A stretch of DNA of 6,047 nt from DATLTV01 sp035533375 (lineage in GTDB: Bacteria > Patescibacteriota > Minisyncoccia > UBA6257 > 2-01-FULL-56-20), in NCBI GenBank assembly GCA_035533375.1, contig DATLTV010000085.1:1-6047 (forward strand), given 5' to 3'. A program made the position numbers and the translations under genes. Positions 1 to 6,047 of the stretch are shown here, piece after piece. Under the pieces are notes generated by a model. The model was not told the origin of the DNA and did not search any database. It was given only the letters and a program-made list of their open reading frames with translations. The number at the start of each line of letters is the position of its first letter. The stretch's first letter is position 1.

Positions 1-498
1 GCTTTTTTTGATCTTCTCGATGATCGCGGACGTCGATTTGCCCGGCACGAAGTCGATGAGGATGAACTCGGCGCCTTTTTCTTTCAAAAGCGGCGCTTCG
101 ATCATCGTGTGGATTGCGCGCGAGGGATCGGGATTTTTCCAGTCGCCGCCTTTTGCGTGGACGTCCGTGTGAATTTTTTGAAGCCAGGGCCGCGGGTCGG
201 GTTCGTCGAATATAAAAACGTAATCCACCGATTCAAGTCCTGCGATGATTTCGGCGCGGTCTTCTTCGCCGAGGATCGGCCGCGTCGGGCCTTTATATGC
301 TTTTGTGGAGCGGTCGGAGTTAATTCCGACGATCAGAATATCGCCGAGCGCCTTCGCTTCCTCAAGATAGCGAACGTGGCCCACATGGATCAAGTCGAAC
401 GTGCCGTTCGTCGTCACGACTTTTTTTCCGGCCGCTTTCGCCGACTTCGTAATTTTTGCGATCTCGTCGATTGTTTTTATCTTATCTCGCGCGGACAT
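1..498 (-). CDS. hldC: D-glycero-beta-D-manno-heptose 1-phosphate nucleotidyltransferase (HldC / RfaE domain II), C-terminal end cut by window edge
   Basis: This cytosolic enzyme transfers a nucleotide (normally AMP from ATP) to heptose 1-phosphate, giving ADP-heptose for envelope glycans. I read it by translating the minus strand from the ATG at 498; 166 codons stay open to base 1, so the stop lies outside. The protein shows the nucleotidyltransferase fold: NGTFDLIHVGH at residues 31-41 (HxGH, H38 and H41), LGDILIVGINSD at 51-62, the family signature KGPTRPI at 69-75, KGGDW at 116-120, and the KSTSAIIEKI motif at 154-163 that matches the STxxI region near the family's C-terminus. Only a few residues are probably missing. 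The usual N-terminal kinase half of HldE is absent; the kinase is the divergent neighbour. No Shine-Dalgarno sequence precedes the ATG. A glycerol-phosphate cytidylyltransferase is less likely because the heptose-type KGPTRPI and KGGDW motifs are present. Nucleotide choice (ADP or another) cannot be proven from sequence. Confidence 0.93.
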   Translation of the reverse strand, partial: MSARDKIKTIDEIAKITKSAKAAGKKVVTTNGTFDLIHVGHVRYLEEAKALGDILIVGINSDRSTKAYKGPTRPILGEEDRAEIIAGLESVDYVFIFDEPDPRPWLQKIHTDVHAKGGDWKNPDPSRAIHTMIEAPLLKEKGAEFILIDFVPGKSTSAIIEKIKKS

Positions 499-563
499 AT
501 ATTTTCTATTATTCTATTTCTAACTTATAAATCGCCCTCCGTCCATCCTGGAGCGGGTATTTC

Positions 564-592
564 TTTACAAATCCGTTAAATTTTGCTATAAA
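564..592 (+). promoter_or_regulatory. Probable sigma-70-type promoter of the kinase-cupin gene
   Basis: TTTACA at 564-569 (five of six to TTGACA) and TATAAA at 587-592 (five of six to TATAAT) are separated by exactly 17 bp. TGC at 584-586 supplies an extended -10 (TGn). Initiation would fall near 599, leaving a leader of only about 10 nucleotides before the ATG at 610. The element lies in the 111-bp divergent intergenic region. I see no equally good promoter for the minus-strand gene there, although the stretch 499-530 is very AT-rich and could hold one. Confidence 0.6.
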
Positions 593-609
593 GATTTGGA
601 TATTCTCCC

Positions 610-1917
610 ATGGATAACCTCGTCGAAATCATCAATACTTTCCCTCAAAAAACCGTCCTCGTGGTGGGGGACGTGATGCTTGACCGCTACACGTACGGCT
701 CGGTCGAACGCATCTCGCCCGAGGCACCGATCCCGGTTCTGCGGAAAACCTCCGAGAAATACGTCCTCGGCGGCGCGGGGAACGTCGCCATGAACATTGC
801 GTCTTTAGGCGCAAAGGTTTTTCTTTGCGGCGTTGTGGGCAACGACCATAATAGCGAAATCGTTTTTGATATTCTGCGATCGAAAAAGATCGATCCGAAG
901 GGACTTTTGGTGCACAAGAAAAAGCCGACAATCCTCAAGCATCGCATCGTTTCCGGCAATCAGCAGATGCTCCGCGTGGATGAGGAAGAAATAGGCCAGC
1001 TCGACGAAGCTTCCGAAAAGGAGCTTGTGTCGCGTGTGCTTGCCGCACTCGCGAAGAGCGACGTCGTAATCTTTTCCGATTATGCGAAGGGCGTATTTTC
1101 GAAAAAACTCGCGCAATATATTCTGACCGCCGCGAAGAAGCACAATCGGAAAGTGCTTGCCGACCTGAAGCCGAAGAACAAGGAATTTTTTGTGGGCGTG
1201 GATGTGATCAGCCCGAACTTGAAAGAAGGGAAGGAAATCACGGGCGAGGAAAGCGTGGAAAAAATCGGCAAAGCGCTCGTCGATTATTTTGGATCCGACG
1301 TGATGCTTACCCGAAGCGGCGATGGGATCAGCGTCTTCGAAAAGAAAGGTGCTGTGCATCGCCACATTCCCGGTAAAAAGATCACCGTATTCGACGTTTC
1401 GGGAGCGGGTGACACCGCGATTGCGGTGGCGGCGCTTGGCATAGCGTCCGGCCTTGAGCTTGAAACGGCCGCAGTCCTCGCCAATGCCGCGGGCGCCGTC
1501 GTCGTGCAGAAGCCGGGTACCGCGACGCTCTCGCTCGAAGAGCTTATTTCGGAGCTCAAGCTGGAGAATCACATCGAGCGCGTGGATGTCGTGCCGAAAG
1601 TGTGGGGCTACGAGAAATGGCTCGAAAATAACGATAAATATTGTTCGAAATTGCTTTCGCTCAACAAGGGCTACCAGTGCAGTTTGCATTACCACAAAGT
1701 GAAGGATGAGATGTTTATCGTGACAAAAGGCCACGTGCGGCTCGAGCTTGGCGGCAAGGTTACGCATCTCCGCGAAGGCGGCTTCATGCGCATCCCGCCC
1801 GGCGCACAGCACCGTTTCTCCGGCATGGAGGATTCGCTCATTATCGAAGTGAGCACGCACCACGATGAAGCGGACAGCTATCGCATCGAGGAGAGCAGAA
1901 AGATCGAAACGGCGTAG
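610..1917 (+). CDS. hldA: D-glycero-beta-D-manno-heptose-7-phosphate kinase (HldA / RfaE domain I) fused to a C-terminal cupin domain
   Basis: The N-terminal part (about 13-318) is a PfkB/ribokinase-family heptose kinase, which phosphorylates heptose 7-phosphate at C1 in ADP-heptose synthesis. Visible motifs are GDVMLDRYTYG (20-30), ISPEAPIPVL (35-44), GGAGNVAMNIASLG (54-67), DYAKG (157-161), SPNLKE (201-206) and DVSGAGDT (262-269), with D268 the expected catalytic base. This is the full length of an RfaE domain I. After a very short linker, residues 325-435 form a cupin. Motif 1 is complete, with G354, H360, H362, E367 and G374 in the spacing G-x5-HxH-x4-E-x6-G. Motif 2 runs from G390 or G391 through PPG (396-398) to H401, so all four metal ligands are kept. 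The WGYEKWLE stretch (332-339) resembles small cupins of the phosphomannose-isomerase type. The cupin's role is unknown; sugar-phosphate isomerisation or ligand sensing are guesses. The start at 610 fits the promoter and the family N-terminus, but there is no strong ribosome binding site. Confidence 0.93.
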   Translation: MDNLVEIINTFPQKTVLVVGDVMLDRYTYGSVERISPEAPIPVLRKTSEKYVLGGAGNVAMNIASLGAKVFLCGVVGNDHNSEIVFDILRSKKIDPKGLLVHKKKPTILKHRIVSGNQQMLRVDEEEIGQLDEASEKELVSRVLAALAKSDVVIFSDYAKGVFSKKLAQYILTAAKKHNRKVLADLKPKNKEFFVGVDVISPNLKEGKEITGEESVEKIGKALVDYFGSDVMLTRSGDGISVFEKKGAVHRHIPGKKITVFDVSGAGDTAIAVAALGIASGLELETAAVLANAAGAVVVQKPGTATLSLEELISELKLENHIERVDVVPKVWGYEKWLENNDKYCSKLLSLNKGYQCSLHYHKVKDEMFIVTKGHVRLELGGKVTHLREGGFMRIPPGAQHRFSGMEDSLIIEVSTHHDEADSYRIEESRKIETA

Positions 1918-1966
1918 TGGCCGAGTATTGTTTCCGAACGATGTGTGCGCATACAGATCCTTTTTT

Positions 1967-2056
1967 GTCATCCCGGAAAATCGCTTTCGGGCGATTTATC
2001 CGGGATCCATACCCGTAAAATGATTTACAAAGGCATGGATCCCTCACGGGGATGAC
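1967..2056. repeat. 90-bp nested palindromic element (REP/MITE-like) between genes
   Basis: The element is bounded by an 8-bp perfect inverted repeat, GTCATCCC (1967-1974) and GGGATGAC (2049-2056). Inside are three further nested pairings. ATCCCGGA then AAATCGC (1970-1984) pairs with GCGATTT and TCCGGGAT (1991-2006) as a 15-bp stem with one bulged A at 1998 and a 6-base loop. GGGATCCAT (2002-2010) pairs with ATGGATCCC (2035-2043). GTAAA (2015-2019) pairs with TTTAC (2024-2028). The first two share bases, so they are alternative folds. The GTCATCCC...GGATCCAT pattern recalls short palindromic repeats of the GTCATTCCCG...GAATCCAT type dispersed in intergenic DNA of many bacteria. No second copy is in this window and I see no flanking target duplication. 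The T-run at 1961-1966 lies before the stem on the plus strand, so this is not a standard terminator for the upstream gene. Confidence 0.7.
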
Positions 2057-2094
2057 GAAAATGGTGCGGTGACGACAAATTCGCTGTATGATAG

Positions 2095-4458
2095 ATGAAT
2101 ATGCCTGAGATGAAGTCCTATCTCAAGTTTTTTCTGAAAATGTGCATCGTCCGCCCCCTGCGGGAGTTTTTTTTGTTCGTATGGGGACCAAAGACAAACC
2201 GGAATGGATGGGATGATCGCCTGCTCGTCATAAACTGCGAAGCGCTCGGCGATGTCATCGCCTTCACCTCGGTCCTGAAGCATTATAAAAAACGTTTTCC
2301 CGGAAAGAAGATTTATCTGCTCGTGAAAAAGGGCATCGGCCTCGAAAAGCTTTTCAAGGGCACGTTCGCGGATGAGGTGCTCTCGCTCGATTACCGGAAG
2401 TTCGCGGTGAATCCTTTTTACGGAGCGTCGTTCATCGCCATGCTCCGTGGTATCGGTTTTTGCAAGGTAATCAATCAGGATTTCAGCGCTGCGGAGATCA
2501 TGGGGAACATTATTTCCGTGAGTGTTGGCGCGGAGGAGGTCGTGAGCTATGAAGGCATGGGCGCTGAGTTCAGCCGGCCCGTCGATTTTCAGCAGGCGCA
2601 GGATCTGCGGATCGTCTGTGAAAAAGTATATCCGCTTTGCACGAAAGTAATCCCTTCCCTCGACGTACTGCGCGGCGTCGCGCGCAAGCTGCCGAGCGTG
2701 ATCGCGCAGTACGTGCATATTTACGAGGAAGCGACGGGGCAAAAGGAAAGCGAATACGCCACGGAATTTCCGCAGGCAGTATTCGAAGACGCTTCTGAAA
2801 CGCTCAAGAAATTCGGCCTCGAAGCGAAAAAATATGCGATCGTGAACGTGAATGCGAGCGTTGCCTATAAGCGCTGGCCGCTCGACCGTTTCGCGAAGGT
2901 CGCAGCGTTTCTCTACGGAAAAGGGCTTACCATCGTGCTCGTGGGTTCCGGTGGCGAAGCGCCACTCACGAAACGCTTTGAAGAAGTTGCGGGGGTTTCC
3001 TGTGTGAATCTCGCGGGGCGGACATCGATTCCCGAGTTGATCCGCATGGTTGCGAATGCGGCAGTTGTGGTTACGAACGACACCTCGCTCGTCCACTTCG
3101 CGGTCGCCGCGAAAACGCCGTCGCTTGCGATCGTGGGTGGCGGCCAGTTCGGGATGTTTCTCGATTACGGCCACCTCGCGATCAATAAATGGGTGTATAA
3201 AGAAAGCGCATGCTACGGCGACAATTGGCGCTGCGGGAATACCGTGACGCCAGGGGAGCCCGCGCCCTGCGTTGCCGCCGTGAGCGTGGAATCGGTCCTG
3301 GAGAAGCTCGCGGCGCTGTTTTCGTACGCCGCGTCGAATAAAAACGCCCCACTCGGAAAGTTCGAGGAGGGATGGGCGCCGGAAGAGCGGCCGAAAAATG
3401 AAAACGCGGCGGTTAAAGTGATCTACGCCGGCTCGCAAAAGGAAATGTACCATCCGGGCCGGGGGACGAGCTTCGAGTACAATAATTTTTACCTTACGCT
3501 CAAATCGATGCCGGGAGTGTCCGTTCTTGAATTTCCGTTCGAGCCGATCGCCGGCATGGGGAAAAAATATTGGAACCGGAAGCTGCTTGAAACCGTCCGC
3601 GCGGAGAAGCCGGACATTTTATTTACATTCATGCTTTCGGACGAGTTCGATCCGGCGACGCTCGAAGAATTGAAAAAAATCACGAAGACGATCGCGTGGT
3701 ACGCGGACGACTCGTGGCGCTTCTATAATTATTCTCGCCGATGGTATTCGCATTTTACGTTGAACGCGACGACTTATTCTTGGATCCCCGCGCTTGCGGC
3801 GAAGCTTGGTGTGAAAAACGTCGTGCGTTCGCAGTGGGCGGCAAATCAAAGCGTGTGGTATCCGGTTGATGTAAAACAGAAAGATATCGACGTAAGTTTT
3901 GTTGGCCAATATAATCCCGAGCGAGAAAAAGTAATTAAGCAATTGAGGAATTCGGGAATTGATGTATTTGTCCGCGGTTGGGGATGGCCCGAAGGCAAAG
4001 TGTCGCAGGCGGAAGCGCTCGATATCATTGCTCGGAGCAAGATTAATCTGAATATCAACAGCCAGCCGTCGATCTGGACCTTCCGTTCGCTCGCACGCAT
4101 TATCGCGAAGCGCTCCGGCGTGCGGCTCGTGCCTGATTTCCATCTGTTACAAAACCTCGAGGCATGGCGCCACATCGGCGTGCCGCAGGTGAAAGCTCGC
4201 CCCTTCGAGCTTGCGGCATGCGGCGCGTTCACGATCTCCGGCTTCGCCGACGACCTGGGTAATTTCTATAAGGAGAACGAAGAAATGGTGTTTTATCGTT
4301 CTGTCGGCGATCTTATCGCTAAAATAAAGGAATATCTTCCGAAAGATGCAGATCGCGAGCGAATTGCCAATGCCGGTTACGAGCGGACAGTTCGCGAGCA
4401 TACGTATGAAAAGCGATTCCGGGATATTTTTGAAAAAACCGGCGCAAACACATCATAA
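2095..4458 (+). CDS. Two-domain glycosyltransferase: GT9 heptosyltransferase-like domain fused to a CgeB-like glycosyltransferase domain
   Basis: The 787-residue protein joins two transferases. Residues about 43-410 are GT9, the family of ADP-heptose:LPS heptosyltransferases: LGDVIAFTSVL (51-61, with the conserved GD near the acceptor site), VNASVAYKRWPLDRFAKVA (252-270), VGSGGE (283-288), LAGRTSIPELI (306-316) and NDTSLVHFA (328-336), which replaces the usual DTGxxH pattern. A charged linker (about 411-438) leads to residues 440-785, which match CgeB-type proteins with a C-terminal glycosyltransferase family 1 fold: WYADDSWRF (535-543), SQWAANQ (579-585), DIDVSFVGQ (597-605), SKINLNINS (648-656), and the KARPFELAACGAF signature (700-712). 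The GT9 half should act at the inner membrane face on a heptose donor; the CgeB donor is unknown. Residues 7-30 are hydrophobic and basic and could bind membrane. In-frame ATGs at 2101 and 2110 are possible starts; none has a Shine-Dalgarno sequence. It sits 2 bp before the next gene. Confidence 0.9.
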   Translation: MNMPEMKSYLKFFLKMCIVRPLREFFLFVWGPKTNRNGWDDRLLVINCEALGDVIAFTSVLKHYKKRFPGKKIYLLVKKGIGLEKLFKGTFADEVLSLDYRKFAVNPFYGASFIAMLRGIGFCKVINQDFSAAEIMGNIISVSVGAEEVVSYEGMGAEFSRPVDFQQAQDLRIVCEKVYPLCTKVIPSLDVLRGVARKLPSVIAQYVHIYEEATGQKESEYATEFPQAVFEDASETLKKFGLEAKKYAIVNVNASVAYKRWPLDRFAKVAAFLYGKGLTIVLVGSGGEAPLTKRFEEVAGVSCVNLAGRTSIPELIRMVANAAVVVTNDTSLVHFAVAAKTPSLAIVGGGQFGMFLDYGHLAINKWVYKESACYGDNWRCGNTVTPGEPAPCVAAVSVESVLEKLAALFSYAASNKNAPLGKFEEGWAPEERPKNENAAVKVIYAGSQKEMYHPGRGTSFEYNNFYLTLKSMPGVSVLEFPFEPIAGMGKKYWNRKLLETVRAEKPDILFTFMLSDEFDPATLEELKKITKTIAWYADDSWRFYNYSRRWYSHFTLNATTYSWIPALAAKLGVKNVVRSQWAANQSVWYPVDVKQKDIDVSFVGQYNPEREKVIKQLRNSGIDVFVRGWGWPEGKVSQAEALDIIARSKINLNINSQPSIWTFRSLARIIAKRSGVRLVPDFHLLQNLEAWRHIGVPQVKARPFELAACGAFTISGFADDLGNFYKENEEMVFYRSVGDLIAKIKEYLPKDADRERIANAGYERTVREHTYEKRFRDIFEKTGANTS

Positions 4459-4460
4459 TC

Positions 4461-5411
4461 ATGGAGAAAGGCCTCGTTTCGATCATTATTCCTTCCTACA
4501 ACACCGAGCGCTACATCAAAGAAGCGGTGGATTCGGCTTTGGCGCAGACATACAAGCCCGTCGAAATAATCGTGGTGGATGACGGCTCGACGGATAATAC
4601 AAAGCAAATTCTCGAGCCGTATCTTAAGCAAAATTCGATAATATATATTTATCAGCAAAACGGCGGTCTTGCCGCCGCGCGCAATACGGGCATCCGCGCG
4701 AGCCGCGGCGAGTATATCGCTTTGCTCGATGCCGACGACATTTTTATGCCCGAGAAAATCGCGAAGCAGGCCGCGTATCTCGAAGCGAACCCGCAGTGCG
4801 ACATTTCTTACTGCGATCTATGGCATTTCTGGGATGACGAGCCGGAGAAGCTTTTGAAATTAAACTATACCTATTATTCCGGTGCGGATGTGTTGCCGCA
4901 TCTTCTTGAAAAATCATTTATCGCGCCGCTTTCGGCGGTGTTTCGCCGGTCCGTTTTCGACCGTTTCGGGATGTTCGACGAGCATTTCCGCCGGTCGGAA
5001 GATCTGGAATTATGGACGCGCTTCGCGTACGGCGGAGCGAACTTCTGTTTCCTGCCTGAAATTTTGGGAAAGCTCCGCATGCGCCGCACGGCGAACTTGC
5101 AGGGGATCGAAAGCCAGCCGCAGGTAAAGCTCACCATGCTCGAAGTGCTTAAAAGATTGAACGAAAAGATGCCGCCCGCCGATCGTGAGAAATATCGCAT
5201 GCCGGAACACATGAAAAAATATCGCAAAAACATCGGCCTCGCCTATCTTCTCGCCGGCAGAAAATCCGAGGCGAAAAAATATATCACGGAAAGCATGGGC
5301 GGCCTCGCGTGGTTTCCGTTCGCCGTTCTTCCGGTCGGTTTCATCCAATGGGGTATGATGAAGGTGTACTATGGCCTGCGCGCGGCGCGGCTTGGCAAAG
5401 TTCAAAAATAA
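4461..5411 (+). CDS. GT2-family glycosyltransferase (GT-A fold)
   Basis: This is a family 2 inverting glycosyltransferase of 316 residues, a usual length for stand-alone members. It probably acts in the cytosol or at the membrane face to add a sugar from a nucleotide-sugar donor to a glycan. VSIIIPSYN (6-14) opens the Rossmann-like fold. VVDDGSTDNT (38-47) and DADD (90-93, the metal-binding DxD) are intact. NGGLAAARNTGI (67-78) is typical of the family. SED (179-181) followed by LELWTRFA provides the expected catalytic-base acidic residue. The tail has a TPR-like helix pair (about 255-277: AYLLAGRKSEAKKY) and a hydrophobic stretch at about 282-304 that may associate with the membrane. It starts only 2 bp after the preceding stop and ends 4 bp before the next ATG, with no ribosome binding site, so translation is probably coupled. 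Sugar and acceptor cannot be told from sequence. Confidence 0.92.
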   Translation: MEKGLVSIIIPSYNTERYIKEAVDSALAQTYKPVEIIVVDDGSTDNTKQILEPYLKQNSIIYIYQQNGGLAAARNTGIRASRGEYIALLDADDIFMPEKIAKQAAYLEANPQCDISYCDLWHFWDDEPEKLLKLNYTYYSGADVLPHLLEKSFIAPLSAVFRRSVFDRFGMFDEHFRRSEDLELWTRFAYGGANFCFLPEILGKLRMRRTANLQGIESQPQVKLTMLEVLKRLNEKMPPADREKYRMPEHMKKYRKNIGLAYLLAGRKSEAKKYITESMGGLAWFPFAVLPVGFIQWGMMKVYYGLRAARLGKVQK

Positions 5412-5415
5412 ACCC

Positions 5416-6047
5416 ATGGATCCCATCGCCACCATTATTCTTCCCGTGAAGGACCAGGAGCGGTTCGTCGGCCGCTCGATCCAGAGCGTGATAGACCAAT
5501 CGTTCAAGGATTGGGAGCTTATCGTCGTAAACGACGGCTCAACAGATAAGACGGGTGAGGTGGCGCAGGCATTCGCAAAAAAAGACCCGCGCGTGATCTA
5601 TCTGGACAACGGGAAAAATCTTGGCATTCCGAAATCGTTCAACCGCGCGGCAAGCATGGCGCGCGGGAAGTATATCGGCCGCATTGACTCGGACGACGCC
5701 TGGATAGGCAAGGACAAGCTTGCGAAGCAGATCGCATATCTCGACGCGCATCCGGACTGCGTAGCGACGGGCGGCGGCATGGTCGTCACGAACGAAAGCG
5801 GTAGGGAATTATATCGTTATTTAAAGCCCGAGCATGACGCCGACTTGCGCAAGGGCGCGCTTGTCACAAGTCCGATCTCTTCGAGCACATTTCTCGGCCG
5901 CGCGGATGCGGTCTTGCGGGCGGGTCCGTTCGACGAAACACTCCGCTTCAACGAGGACTGGGATTTTTTTCTGAAGCTCGGCACGATGGGGAAGTTATAC
6001 AATTTTCCGGAATATTTTTCCTACTACACGCTCACCGGCCGCAACCG
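5416..6047 (+). CDS. GT2-family glycosyltransferase, C-terminal part beyond the window edge
   Basis: An open frame of 210 codons runs from the ATG at 5416 to the right edge without a stop. It encodes a second GT2 glycosyltransferase: ATIILPVKDQERFVGRSIQS at 5-24, VVNDGSTDKT (37-46), NLGIPKSFNRA (68-78), the metal-binding DSDD (91-94) and an NEDWDFFLKL segment (179-188) with the likely catalytic-base acidic pair. It is clearly related to the gene before it in fold, but the two differ throughout (for example NLGIPKS here against NGGLAAARN), so this is not a recent duplication. The start lies 4 bp after the previous stop and is preceded by AATAAACCC, which holds no Shine-Dalgarno sequence, again suggesting coupled translation in one operon. 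The typical family length is about 300 residues, so roughly a third is missing. Donor and acceptor are unknown. Confidence 0.92.
   Translation, partial: MDPIATIILPVKDQERFVGRSIQSVIDQSFKDWELIVVNDGSTDKTGEVAQAFAKKDPRVIYLDNGKNLGIPKSFNRAASMARGKYIGRIDSDDAWIGKDKLAKQIAYLDAHPDCVATGGGMVVTNESGRELYRYLKPEHDADLRKGALVTSPISSSTFLGRADAVLRAGPFDETLRFNEDWDFFLKLGTMGKLYNFPEYFSYYTLTGRN

Noticed and set aside
499..530. Promoter for the minus-strand nucleotidyltransferase gene
   Set aside because: The stretch is very AT-rich and offers TATAAG and AATAAT on the minus strand, but neither has a credible -35 at 16-18 bp.
109..579. 156-residue plus-strand open frame
   Set aside because: It lies antisense over the nucleotidyltransferase gene and its product has no recognisable motif, while the minus strand gives a clear HxGH enzyme.
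1943..1966. Possible intrinsic terminator after the kinase gene (GTGT-GCGC-ATAC hairpin, then TTTTTT)
   Set aside because: The stem is only 4 bp with one G-U pair, and six bases separate it from the T-run, so it is too weak to call.
805..1971. 388-residue minus-strand open frame
   Set aside because: It is antisense to the kinase-cupin gene, whose plus-strand product has full family motifs; the antisense product is rich in His, Arg and Phe as expected of a shadow frame.
2044..3453. 469-residue minus-strand open frame
   Set aside because: It is antisense to the GT9 domain. Long antisense frames are common in G/C-rich third-position genes, and its product is Arg/His-rich with no recognisable domain.

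Overview
The window is a surface-glycan locus built around activated heptose. It holds five protein genes and no RNA gene, transposase or CRISPR array. The coding DNA has roughly balanced base composition with G/C-favouring third positions. Enzymes for ADP-heptose synthesis and a family 9 (heptosyltransferase-type) glycosyltransferase point to a bacterium that makes a heptose-containing envelope glycan: either a Gram-negative LPS producer or a member of a candidate phylum such as Patescibacteria. None of the five starts has a good Shine-Dalgarno sequence, the genes are tightly packed, and two proteins are domain fusions. These traits fit an uncultivated-lineage genome, but nothing here fixes the taxon.

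Layout. Positions 1-498 (minus strand) carry a heptose-1-phosphate nucleotidyltransferase (HldC/RfaE domain II type) whose last residues run off the left edge. A 111-bp AT-rich divergent intergenic region follows, with a good plus-strand promoter at 564-592. Positions 610-1917 encode a heptose-7-phosphate kinase (HldA/RfaE domain I) fused at its C-terminus to a complete cupin domain. The 177-bp gap 1918-2094 holds a 90-bp nested palindromic repeat element. Positions 2095-4458 encode a 787-residue double glycosyltransferase, with a GT9 domain followed by a CgeB-like domain. A GT2 glycosyltransferase follows after only 2 bp (4461-5411), and a second GT2 gene starts 4 bp later (5416) and runs off the right edge.

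How they fit together. In the known ADP-heptose pathway, HldA phosphorylates heptose 7-phosphate at C1. After a phosphatase step (GmhB), HldC/HldE-C transfers the nucleotide, and HldD epimerises the product. The GT9 domain would then use ADP-heptose, and the CgeB and GT2 enzymes would add further sugars. GmhA, GmhB and HldD are not in the window. The kinase and nucleotidyltransferase, fused as HldE in Escherichia coli, are here separate divergent genes, and the kinase has a cupin as its partner instead. The most unusual points are the kinase-cupin fusion, the GT9-CgeB fusion and the palindromic element.
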